From contig ML976663.1 in the NCBI GenBank assembly GCA_010015655.1, positions 547,893-611,892 of the forward strand: DNA of 64,000 nucleotides, read 5' to 3'. Position numbers and translations under genes: made by a program. Below, piece after piece: positions 49,861-59,608 of the stretch. The notes below the pieces were generated by a model that worked only from the letters and a program-made list of their open reading frames with translations, was not told where the DNA came from and made no database searches. Each line of letters begins with the position of its first letter. The first letter of the stretch is position 1. The DNA is from Bimuria novae-zelandiae CBS 107.79. Its lineage: Eukaryota > Ascomycota > Dothideomycetes > Pleosporales > Didymosphaeriaceae.

Positions 49861-51964
49861 GGTTACTATTAAAGGTCCTTATAATTGCTGCTTACTACTT
49901 AGGGTTAGTACCGCGTGTTCCAACAACAGAACGCGTCTATGTTAAGATTGCGACGGACGCGTTTTGATCCATCCAGCGCTAATAGTAGATAAGTCAGGCA
50001 ATTTACGGAATAGTGTCATTTCGGGCAGAAATGGTGGTAGTTCGGTCCTTTTCCGCCGCACGGCCACATTGGTGGTAGTATATTGGAAACAGTGGTAGAT
50101 GGGGAATTATTACACCAAGTAGTGGTAAGGCGGTCTTTTCCCGGTAGAAAAACACTCTTCGTCGAAAATTAAGCGAGATACCCATCTCCAATCAAGTCAA
50201 TACCTGTTTATAAGTCTTAATAATGTTTGCGCGCCCATCGTATGCAGCTGTTCAGCCTTGCTGCAGCACCCCCACAAGCCAGGCGCTTGCGACTTAACTG
50301 CCTATACGATGCCGCTCTCTTCTCTAGTAGCTCTCTATAAGCACTTCCTTTATCTATTAATTTTATTTAATTATAAATCTACCTAGTATTATAGCTAGTA
50401 TTATTATAGTTTTTTAGCTCTTAGCTAAGACCCTTAAATATCTTAATAACATTAAAGATACTTTAGAAGATTATATAAAATACATAATTAAGGTCTTAAA
50501 TATATATAGTTTTTTTTTATTTTATTTTAAAGAAGGAAATACTAGCGTATTATAGTATACTATTATTTAAACTTTTAAAATTAAAAATAAACTATTTAAC
50601 TAGTTTAATTAAGCGCTAAAAGTACTATAGACCATAATAATAATAAAAATTATTTATAGTAAGTAGATAAAGCGCTAGTATAGAAGTTTAAATAAAATTA
50701 CTAGTATATTAGTCTAAATTAAAAGTTGAAGGCGCTTATAGAGATTATATTATACATAGACTATTTATAAGCCTTTATAGTAATAATATAAAGTTATATT
50801 ACTTATCTTTAAGGATAAATTATTTTAAGCTATTAAAGATAATACTAACGTCTTTTGAATATACGTGTCCGCAGTATATTCTTAAATAAATAAGATTTAG
50901 TAAAATTATATTAATATAAAGCATAGTAAGATAGTAAGATAGATCTTCTCTACTAACTACCCTGCTTAGTAATCGGACCTTATAGGTCGTAGACAGAAGG
51001 GAACGGGCTAGTGGTTTCTTAACGCACCCAAGTTTACAAAGTGGCTTAATAAAACGAAGGGAACTCTCTTCTGCCTAGGCATTTCTAGCGCTAGTAATAT
51101 AATGGTAGCAGCGATCGCGATTAACCACCTTCTAAATTCTATATAGAGTAGCTTGGTGGGAGTTGCGTATGTGTATTATAACTATAAAGTATAAGAAGAG
51201 CAGGATGCCTTTAGTATACTAGTAGCTATTATTAAGTAGCTAGTATAAGGTTAACTATTAATAGTAAAACTTATAGCACGACTATATAAGTAGTATGCTA
51301 ATTAAGGTATAAACCTATTTTTTAAAAAGATTTTTAGCTCTTTTAAGAAGTAGTTATAAAATTACTCTACTATTTATATTATAATTAATACTTTAAATAA
51401 GTATTAAGATAGTAATAGCACTTATAGTTAACTTTTAGTTAAATTTAAAAACTTATAAGTAAGATAATATATTTGTATTATAACAACTACGTAGTTTATA
51501 TTAAAGATTAAAGCCAAGTTTTAAATAATAATAAAGCTAGAAATACAAGCTAGTAATAAGGACGTAAGGTAATATATAGCTAGCTAGACACACTAACTGC
51601 CTAGGTATATTTAGCGTGACCCTATGCTATAGGCCATAGTATAAGATAAGCTTATAGAGGTAATAGATAGCATGTATATAATCTATTTACACTTAGGAAA
51701 TAGCGTTAGCTTACTAGTTTCTAGGTTTCTTCTTACTTGCCTACGCACGGACTCGTTTCTAAATAAGTAAATAATAAAAAAAGTTAAGTTAATATTAGAC
51801 TAACTCTTACAAGGCTTAACTACGCTTAATAATATATATAATAAGGCTATTTAATATATAAATAGCTAACTAGACAAAGATAAAGAGCGGGCTAAGAAAG
51901 TACTATCGTGGATTACGTACGTAAGGAGGCCGCTTACTATAGTAAAGTTATGCTATACTCTAGT

Positions 51965-52350
51965 TGTAACAGGAACAATCGCTCGTCGACACGAGAACCC
52001 TTGGCCAGTCAAGACAGGATTCGAGATCATCCGAAAACCGACACTCATCCGTATCGGACCTATTTCGGATCTATCAGACCGATAGGGAACTACGGATCCA
52101 ATTCGGACCTATTTTGGATCTATCAGACCAACGGTTAACCTATGGCAGATATATGCTAGCTAGCTATTTAGGAAAAAGTATATTCAAAAGAGCTTAGGGC
52201 CTTTATAGTTTAGTACCTTTTCTATATCCTTTTGTACCAGGCCTATAGACACTTAATTTATTTAAGGCTACTTTCTTATACACGCGCTCCTATATACCTC
52301 TGCTAAGAAATACGCTAATATTAACCCTTTAAGTGACCTGCGCCGATACA
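51965..52350. repeat. Solo LTR, family S, copy 2
   Basis: It is 386 bp, starting TGTAACAGGAACAATCGCTC and ending CGCCGATACA, with CTAGT on both sides (51960-51964 and 52351-52355). It interrupts the NLR-like gene of element X. Removing it and one CTAGT rejoins the coding sense across the site. Confidence 0.9.
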
Positions 52351-52979
52351 CTAGTAGTAGAGCTAAATAAAGCGGAGCTTAATTTAAAAAAATATATTTA
52401 ACGTTAAGGACTTGCTATCTGTATACGCTAGTCTTATTATTAATAATTAAAAAAGTGTTATTATTTATCTTATACACTATACTATATAAGAGTACTTGAA
52501 GTATATAAAAAAAAATTAGTATTTCAGTATTTTACTATATATTACCTTAGCATGCCTTACCTACCTATTATTTAACTTATTTAAAATAGGTAGCTACTCC
52601 TTTAATAAGAAGTTTAAAAAAAAGATTAAAAGAAAGTAAGTTCTTAAATTATGCTACTAAGTATTAGAGAGAGTATATTATAAAGATAGAAAGCGATACG
52701 TGCACGCTAGTCTATTTATTCCTTTTTAATAGTTACTTAGTTTTAAGCGCTACGTAGGTGCTCTTAGCTTAGACATATAGGTATAGTAGTTATAGCTAGA
52801 TATATTTTAAGAATAGCACAGGAGCACATCTTGTAGCGTAATTTAGATTTTTTCTTATTTTAAAGGCTATACTCTTATCTACAGGATAAGAAAGGAATTC
52901 TAAATTAATAAAAAAGGATAGCTAAGGTTAGACTTTACTTTACTTTATAGTAAAGAATAAATATTATCTAATAGCAGAA

Positions 52980-53595
52980 CTACTAATTAATAAGGGCGCC
53001 GAGGTTAACGGGCAAGGTGGATAGTACGGTAACGCACTCTAGGCGGCTTTATTTAGAGGCTACGAGGCAATTGTGAAGCTGCTACTCGAGAAAGGCGCCG
53101 AGGTCAACGGGCAGGGTGGATGATACAGCAACACACTCCAGGCGGCTTTATTTAGAGGCTACGAGGCGATTGTAAAGCTGCTACTTAAGAAAGGCGCCGA
53201 GGTCAACGCGCAGGGTGGAGACCACAGCAACGCACTCTAGGTGGCTTTATTAGGAGGTCACGAGGCGATTGTAAAGCTACTGCTTGAGAAAGGCGCCAAG
53301 GTCAACACGCAGGTCGACTATACGACAACGCACTCTATGCGGCTTTATCTAGAGGCCACGAGGCGATTGTAAAGCTGCTACTCGAGGAAGGCGCCGAGGT
53401 CAACGCGCAGGGTCGACTGTACGACAACGCACTCTATGCGGCTTCATCTAGAGGCCACGAGGCGATTGTGAAGCTGCTGCTCGACAAGGGCGCCAAGGCC
53501 AACGCGCAGGGTAGAAACTACGGTAACGCACGCTAGTTAGCTTTAGAAGGAGGCTATAAGCAAGTGTTTAAAATGTTATTTAATATAGGTACTTA
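52980..53595 (+). repeat. Six near-identical 99 bp ankyrin repeats
   Basis: A unit of 99 bp (33 residues, consensus about GAEVNAQGG, then NALxAAL, then HEAIVKLLLEK) occurs six times in tandem, preceded by one more diverged ankyrin unit from about 52915. The units are far more alike than ankyrin repeats usually are, and are rich in GC compared with the rest of the gene. One base is missing in the fourth unit near 53310, which shifts the frame. A few TAG/TGA codons replace Trp or Gln. The similarity suggests recent tandem duplication or gene conversion, as seen in the repeat domains of other fungal NLR proteins. Confidence 0.9.
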
Positions 53596-53601
53596 AGAAG
53601 G

Positions 53602-54070
53602 TTAAGAAGATAATTTTGTAATAAAATTTAATTAGCTACCTTCTTATTAATGCTATATAACTAGTCCTATATAAAGTAATAAGTTTAGTATACTTAAGTA
53701 ATTATAACTACTTTTTATATAAGAGTTTTGCTTAAGCACATGCTAAGAGACTTTATAAACTACTTTTAATAAATAAACTTAGAGTATATACTTATATATA
53801 CTAAATATTATTATAATTTTTATATATTTTCTTCTCTAGGACAAGTATTATTTAACCCCTTTAAAAAGTTAAAAGATATTAGTAGTAATAGTTAAATAAG
53901 AGTTAAAAGCTTAAGTAAGGTTAGATACTATAAATTCTATAATTAATAGAATACTTAAAGCTATTATAATTTTTATTTTATAGATTAGCTCTAGGAGAAA
54001 GAATAAACAAAGAAAGTATTAAAGTCTAAAAGAAGTCTATATAGGCTTGTTGTATGGAATAATTGTTTTT
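53602..54070. other. AT-rich 3' tail of element X
   Basis: This AT-rich sequence between the ankyrin repeats and the right TIR of X shows no coding sense on either strand. Confidence 0.6.
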
Positions 54071-54124
54071 AGAAGCTCGTTTCGTTTCGGCGAAGGGTGT
54101 TTTTCGACCAACAGTGATAGACGT

Positions 54125-54846
54125 TAACTCTGGCAAACCGCTCCGTGCGCCCTGGGTATTTGGCCATGTGCGTGAACGCCGAGTCCTCGGTGTTGTTCGC
54201 AAGACTGTACCCCTTCATAACAAGAGAGTCAGCGCGTAGCTCTAGGAGTGCGCCACTACAGTCTTGTTTGGCTCTCCGGAATTAGGCCATTTTTCAAGCG
54301 CATCCGCAAGCTTCAGAGCTGCGGGTATCATCTCTGTTGCATACATCTCCACTCCAATCCACCATAAGTGGGTTAGTAGCAAGACACTTTGAAGCGGCAA
54401 TATGAGTGACTACTTCCTTTTCCCGCTCGCTGAAAATGTACGAAGGCAAGGACGCTCGCACGAGACGTATTTCGGGTTCCACAAGACCGCTGCTGGCGGC
54501 CAACTCGGCGTAGGTTGCCGAGTCGCGGCCAGCGGGGAACCTTGCCGGGATTTTGAAGCGACAAAGCGCCTGCGTGGCTGCGAACTCGATTCCCTGTAGC
54601 ACTGAGTGAGCTTCCACGGCTTTACGAATAATCCAAGGTTACATTTTGATTGGCTATTGTCGGGAATGAGCCACGCAGCAACGCCGAGAGCTCGTTGCAA
54701 GCTAATAATGCGGCTTCTTTGGAGGAGGCGAAGGTGGAGTCTGCCTGGAGACTTAGGGGAACATCTTGCCCTATCGAAAGACTTGGAATGTCTTGTAACG
54801 TGAGGAACTCCCCGATTTCCAAGACCCTCTTCGAGAGGGTTTCCAT
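54125..54846 (-). pseudogene. OMT-2, N-terminal half (dimerisation region)
   Basis: On the minus strand it starts at Met 54846 (METLSKRVLEIGEFLTLQDI) and continues with LACNELSALLRGSFP. After a break near 54620-54640 comes LCRFKIPARFPAGRDSATY, then PSYIFSEREKEVVTHIAASK and CLATNPLMVDW. Near 54350 one copy of a tandem ATTGG is apparently missing, which shifts the frame; the next frame gives YATEMIPAALKLADALEKWP. A 47 bp intron (54213-54259, GTAGTG...AAG, CTGAC branch) then leads to GYSLANNTEDSAFTHMAKYP and RTERFAR at the border with element X. These are the N-terminal blocks of class II O-methyltransferases. The catalytic half is at 14202-14861. Besides the transposon split, it carries at least one frameshift, so it was or became a pseudogene. 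Confidence 0.87.
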
Positions 54847-55126
54847 CAGCTCTTGAGCACGATAAGTTATGGAAGGCTTGGAAGATAACCAAGGAAAAAG
54901 AATGTACTACGTTTAATACTGAGGTTGGCTGCGGAGCAACGTAATTCACGCATCTCGACAGTAAAGATGAGCACGAAGGCGAAGGGTGTTCCAGATGTGG
55001 TGTTAATGTAGACATATCCAGAACTGCCAGACATTTACCATGGAAAGTTCTTTTTCAAGCGTTCTCCCGCGGCTTCCCGAAGCTTGCGAAGCTCCAAAGT
55101 TGATGTACCATGTGTTTGGGCTTTCC
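54847..55126. other. Unique flank between OMT-2 and the hAT element
   Basis: The composition is ordinary and no domain was recognised. It is upstream of OMT-2 on the minus strand and probably held its promoter. Only short frames are present. Confidence 0.5.
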
Positions 55127-57830
55127 GATGCCGCCAGTGTATTAAACGGATGGCGCCGATTTGGATGATCCATCCAAATATGGCTTTGGATGGCTGAATC
55201 CAGATGCATAGTGGATTTAGCAATCTATCTATATGCGGTAGTGTGGCTTTAGCTATTACCTCCTATTTCCTTAGTTAGCGAGCCCCTAATAAAAATAAAG
55301 CTTTAAACTTACTACTTCTCCTACCTATATCTAAAGCTTTATAATATTTTCTTTTAAACCTAATTTTCAGCGTGCTTTTAACTTTAGTAAGATAAACTTT
55401 AAGCCTTAAGAATTTTATTAGTATCTAGATATAAAGGTAGCACGTGCCGGATATCGCGCTAAATATTTATTATTAATACTAATACTAGAACTATTATTAT
55501 TACAAAATATTAGCGGAGCCTTTATAATTATCTTAGATATAGCTTTAACGTTATTAGAGGTGTTAACTCTTACTATTATTCTAATTTTTAACTTAGATCT
55601 AAGTAAGAAAGGACAACCTAGTAAGCTAAATTAGTTTAAGCTAAATTAGTTTAAGTAATTAAAGTTTAACTATTATAAAGTTAAGTAGGATAGACTACCT
55701 AGCTATACTATACTACTTTAGTAATTAATAGGCAGCCTACATTTATAGATATAGTAATTTAGCATGCTAACTAAAGAGATAAAGACTAAATTACGCTAGT
55801 AGCTTTATATAAAATATTATAAGGCAGACCTAGTGTTTTAAGCCTAGCATAATTACTATTATATAGTTAATAAAAGAAGCAGTAATGCGTCTAATTATTT
55901 TTATTAAGTCTATAGGCTTAGGTAGAATAAGAAGATAAAGTTAGTTAAGTAATATATAGGTAAAGGCTTACTACTACTAGTAAGTCTTAATATATATAGA
56001 TTAGCGGAGCAGGCTACCCTAAATAAGTTAGTAATTACCTTTAACGAGGTGTATTTTTAGAAGCTACTTACACGTTAGATTATGTACAACAATATCTCCT
56101 TCTAACAGGCAAATAGTAAGGTCTTTTATAACTTTATTACCTATCTCTTATCGCGCGCGGGTGTTACCTTATCTTAAAATTAAACTATACGTAACTAAAT
56201 TATGCAGGGCTACTAAATTTATAAAACTATTATAAAAAATATCTTATATAATACTATTAGTAAGATTTATAACGTGTTTTATAAGCGAGCGGCCCATACA
56301 AGCGAGTGGCCCATACAAGCGAGCGGCCCACCCCACCAACTTTTTATACCTTTACAGCAACCTATCTTAACAACATAATAAGATAATAGTATATAATTGC
56401 TATACTAGATTAAATAGTATCTATAATATCGTTCTTACATGTTTGCATGTTATGGCTAGTCTTCTTGCAGCGGCTGTAGCGTGTTAAAGCCTGCTAATTA
56501 GCACCTGATCGCGCCTTATCTTAACGTATTTCTACCTCTATCTGCTGCTTAACATCCTTTTAAGCGATAATCTTCTCTGCTTCTGCCTTTGTTAAGGTAC
56601 CCTGCCTCTGGATCCGCTTCTTTTTACGCTGTTTACGCGTTGTAGTGGCCTTATTAGCTTTCTTAAGCCTCGTGATCCGATCGCGCATAAGCGTACTTTC
56701 GTAAGCTATTACCTTAGCGCCCTTTTTAAGCTAATTAAGCGCTATAATAATAGAAGTAAGTAATAAGCTTTTATACCTTTAAATCCTATCGCGAATTAAT
56801 ATTAATTAGGCCTCTAGCTCGCGCGCGTTGCTTGGTGTTTTAGCTTTTTAAAGGGTAACCTTTAGTAGAGGCAGCGTCGGCGTACAAAGCTTAATATTAA
56901 GCTTTAATATTACTACCTCTAGGTTATATAGGACTAGGCTAGCGCCTTAAAAGCTTGCGTAGATATTTTCCTTTATAATTAACTACTTGTAGGCTGCGCA
57001 GAAGGCTAGTAGGAACTCTAGCTTCGTGATATAGTTAATATAGTCGCGTATTAGGCTCTTAATCTAGTAGCTGCACGCGCGCTTTAACGGCGAAAAGTAA
57101 CTAATATTAAGTAGCTATAGGAGGTGTAACAAATGTGGTAGTATATAAAGAGTATAGGTATTATTCTCCTTGTAGAGCTCTTAAAATTCGAGCGAGTTAT
57201 AGCTCTTATAGCTATTAAGTATAAGTAGCTAGCGCGCGCCTACTCTACACTTTACTATATACTTAATAAAGTGCTTTAGTTACTCTACTCTAAGCTTATT
57301 AGTAGTCTAGCTATTATTACTAACAGCGAAAGCCTAGTCGCGCGGTATATTATTGTCCTGGTACTAGGTAGAAAGGCAATACTAACTAGCGAAGATAATA
57401 AAGGGCGGGATTGCCTAGCTAGCAGCGCTAATTCTATAAATTACTATAGTCTACCTATAATTGCCTAGCTAGATAGCCTTTGGCCTGTCGCATCTCTCTA
57501 AGCCTGTAATAATAAGCTAAGATAATATCTTGCCTATTATAAAACTAGTCTCGTCGAAGTTATAGGTATCCTTATTATAGATACTATAGGTAGCCTTTGT
57601 GCGCGCTATAAGCTCGAACTAAGCTCTAATAGTATCTAGATCCTTATATAGAGCTCTCTGCCAATTATACAGTTAATTAAATTGTGTAGTAAGATAATCT
57701 ATTTGCTTAATAAAGTTGCGCGGCTACTACTTGCTAACCTGTCTAGCGCCTCGCTTAGTAAGTAGCTTATCTGCTATATCTTGCACAGCACTTAGCGTGG
57801 GCGGAAATCCTCGCGAATCTAGGTCAAGTA

Positions 57831-59608
57831 CGGAGGTGCATATCAAAAGTCCGCGCTCACCGCCTCCAGTTTTTCTGCCAGCAGAATCCTGCCGGCAGGA
57901 TCTGCCACGTCACCACCATTTGACTACTTCCTACTGTACACACTGTATACTCTCTCTTTTCGACAAAATTTACCGATATAGCGCCTTATGATTCTGCTAC
58001 CCGAGCACAAGTTATTGCTCTTAAAGTTTTTGGTGTATCAAATGAGGATATTGAGCGACAGACCGGCATAAAAGCACGTACAGTCAACTCTATCTACGAT
58101 CGCGCAATCAAACGAGGTTTCGATCCACAGGCTGAGCATCCTGTTGTCCGTAATATCCATGTTGAAGATGCCCCCCGCTCCGGCCGCCCCCCCCAAACAG
58201 GATGACGCCAAAGATGATATCCTTGCGAAGGTCCGTTCTGACCGCTTCGGCCGGGAGAAAACATGCGCTTATATTGCCGCAGAAGTTGGAGGGATTTCAG
58301 CTATGACCGTTTGGCGCGTTCTTCGAAAGGCAGGTCTAAGAAAGACAAAGCCAACTCGAAAGCCAGGCCTTACAAAAAAAATAAGGGAGGAGAGGCTTCA
58401 GTTTTGCCGGAGCCATGCCCACTAGACATTAGACGATTGGAAGAATGTCATCTGGTCAGACGAGACATCCGTTATTCTATTGCACCGTCGTGGAGGGTAC
58501 CGAATCTGGCGATCCAAGGACGAGCGTTTTCTGAAGAGTTGTATACGAGAAAGGTGGAAAGGCTATTCGGAATTTATGTTTTAGGGCTGCTTTTCTTATG
58601 ATAAGAAAGGGCCTTTTCATATTTGGCGGCCTGAGACGGCGTCAGAAAGAGAGAAGGGAGCTGTTGAAATAGCTAAGCTTAATAAAGAGCTTGAGCCTAT
58701 TATAAAGGAGATGTGGGAACTTAATACTAAGATAGGAAGGCTAGGGCTACAGAACAAGAGCGGAAGGAAACCTCAATAAAAATAAACTACAGCAAATAGC
58801 AAGCTTACAAGAGGTAGAGGAAAAGGTATAGATTAGTACCGCTACCAATCCTGCATCCTTAAGCCAAAGTTGCTTCCATTTGCTAAAGAATGCATGAAGG
58901 ACCGGCCAAATACAATTGTGCAAGAGGATAAGGCCCCTTCCCATGCCCACCACGCCCAAAGCTTTGTGTATAGTACGCATGGCGTTGCAAAGCTTCTTTA
59001 GACCGGCAATTCTCCGGACTTGAATATGATTGAGCCTTGCTGGGCACATCTCAAACGTGTAGTTAGTAAGAAAGGTGCTCCAAAGTCAAGAGCTGAGGCC
59101 GAGCGAGCCTGGAAGGAGGCATGGGACCATCTAGAACAATGGCGAATTCAGGCCTGGATCGAGCGAATCATGAGGCACATTCAGGAGGTAATTCGGCTTG
59201 AAGGGGGTAATGAGTATCGCGAGGGAGCGGAGGATAAGCCTAGGAGGCATGAGAGTCGGCAATAAATTGTGTTATCCCAAGCTAGCACTAAATAAACGAT
59301 ATTGCCAAACCGCCTCGAAAAATCGATGTGCCCTGAAAAATCGATGTGCACTGAAAAATCGATGTGCACTGAAAAATCGATGTGCACTGAAAAATCGATG
59401 TGCACTAAAAAATCGATGTGCACTGAAAAATCGATGCGCTCTGAAAAATCGCTGTACGGGTACCCATGGGAGGGTGGTTTTTGAAATAGGAAGCTTTTCG
59501 GGGGTTTTGCAATAGGAAGCTTTTCGGGGGTTTTGCAATAGGAAGCTGAGATCCTGATTACTAATCGGTTCAAAGGCGGTGAGCGCGGACTTTTGATATG
59601 CACCTCCG
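57831..59608 (+). mobile_element. Tc1-like (DD34E) DNA transposon H, youngest DNA transposon
   Basis: TIRs of about 35 bp start CGGAGGTGCATATCAAAAGT at 57831 and in reverse at 59608, with TA outside (57829-57830 and 59609-59610). It is inserted in Fot1-like G. The plus-strand transposase is readable from about 57985: ATRAQVIALKVFGVSNEDIE (helix-turn-helix), SGRPPKQDDAKDDILAKV, then DDWKNVIWSDETSVILLHR (first catalytic Asp), NTIVQEDKAPSHAHHA (second Asp) and NSPDLNMIEPCWAHLKR. The last Glu comes 34 residues after the second Asp. Stops near 58423 and 58580 are TGG-to-TAG, and there are two or three more around 58777-58840. The sequence is otherwise barely RIPed. Confidence 0.93.
59322..59456 (+). 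repeat. 18 bp minisatellite inside Tc1 H
   Basis: The unit GAAAAATCGATGTGCACT occurs about seven to eight times in a row with single-base changes, just before the 3' end of the element. A second short tandem repeat of about 28 bp (AATAGGAAGCTTTTCGGGGG plus TTTTGC) follows at about 59485-59548 in two and a half copies. Confidence 0.92.

Larger units (their letters stand above)
14890..50143 (-). mobile_element. MULE (Mutator-like element) inserted in the left TIR of X (composite, 35.3 kb)
   Basis: The ends are inverted copies of about 135 bp, beginning CGGCAAAAGACCGCCTTACC at 14890 and CGGGAAAAGACCGCCTTACC on the minus strand at 50143. They match along 14890-15034 and 50003-50143 with scattered changes. 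The 10 bp GTAGAAAAAC lies outside both ends (14880-14889 and 50144-50153), in the size range of MULE target duplications. A MULE-type transposase is recognisable on the minus strand at about 48560-49860. Later insertions account for most of the length: a Fot1-like composite, a Tc1-like element, a piggyBac-like element with a pogo, and a gypsy composite. The MULE itself is about 3 kb. Short AT-rich MULE remnants without coding sense remain at 15035-15424 and 31039-31319. Confidence 0.82.
50300..53601 (+). pseudogene. NLR-like gene: NACHT NTPase with ankyrin repeats, RIP-damaged
   Basis: Read on the plus strand with TAA/TAG taken as lost Gln or Trp codons, the order is that of fungal NACHT-ankyrin immune-type receptors. 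There is a poorly readable N-terminal region (to about 50930). Then comes the linker NYPAQQSDLIGRRQKGTGQW and WFLNAPKFTKWLN (about 50945-51055). The NACHT domain follows (about 51060-51740), with the P-loop reading GISSASNI where the family has GxPGxGKT, VGVAYVYYNY, and a Walker B-like IYIIINALNKY where the family has DALDEC. Next come SWITYVRRPLT and LIHYTIQEYLKYI, and then ankyrin repeats (52910-53595). A solo LTR (51965-52350) splits the region after the NACHT domain. Such proteins bind NTP, oligomerise on sensing non-self and can trigger cell death. This copy lacks key P-loop and Walker B residues and cannot work. It lies between the TIRs of element X. Confidence 0.82.
14864..54124 (+). 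mobile_element. Element X: TA-flanked TIR element carrying an NLR-like gene (composite, 39.3 kb)
   Basis: The left end starts ACGTCCCTCACTATAGG at 14864. The right end, read inward on the minus strand from 54124, starts ACGTCTATCACTGTTGG. The two continue alike (GAAAAACACTCTTCG against GAAAAACACCCTTCG), giving about 41 bp of TIR with about 33 matches. TA lies directly outside both ends (14862-14863 and 54125-54126), the duplication typical of Tc1/mariner/pogo-type insertion. The left TIR is split by the MULE and resumes at 50154. Without later insertions X is about 3.6 kb. Its own sequence contains no visible transposase, only the NACHT-ankyrin gene on the plus strand, so it would have been non-autonomous. 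Fot1-like elements in this window also start ACGT next to TA, so a pogo-type transposase could have moved it; this is inference. Confidence 0.75.

Noticed and set aside
52980..53595. Regular repeats that might suggest a CRISPR array
   Set aside because: The 99 bp units are contiguous, without spacers, and encode ankyrin repeats; the organism is a fungus.
15035..54060. Mitochondrial DNA or a centromere because of AT richness
   Set aside because: The sequence resolves into RIPed nuclear transposons with target duplications; nothing mitochondrial was seen and there is no evidence of centromere function.
14864..54124. Starship-type giant element carrying cargo
   Set aside because: I saw no tyrosine-recombinase captain gene at either end, and the length is fully explained by nested ordinary transposons with their own duplications.
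59322..59456. Short open frames of repeated residues over the minisatellite
   Set aside because: Frames stay open on both strands only because an 18 bp unit is a multiple of three; there is no start context or domain.
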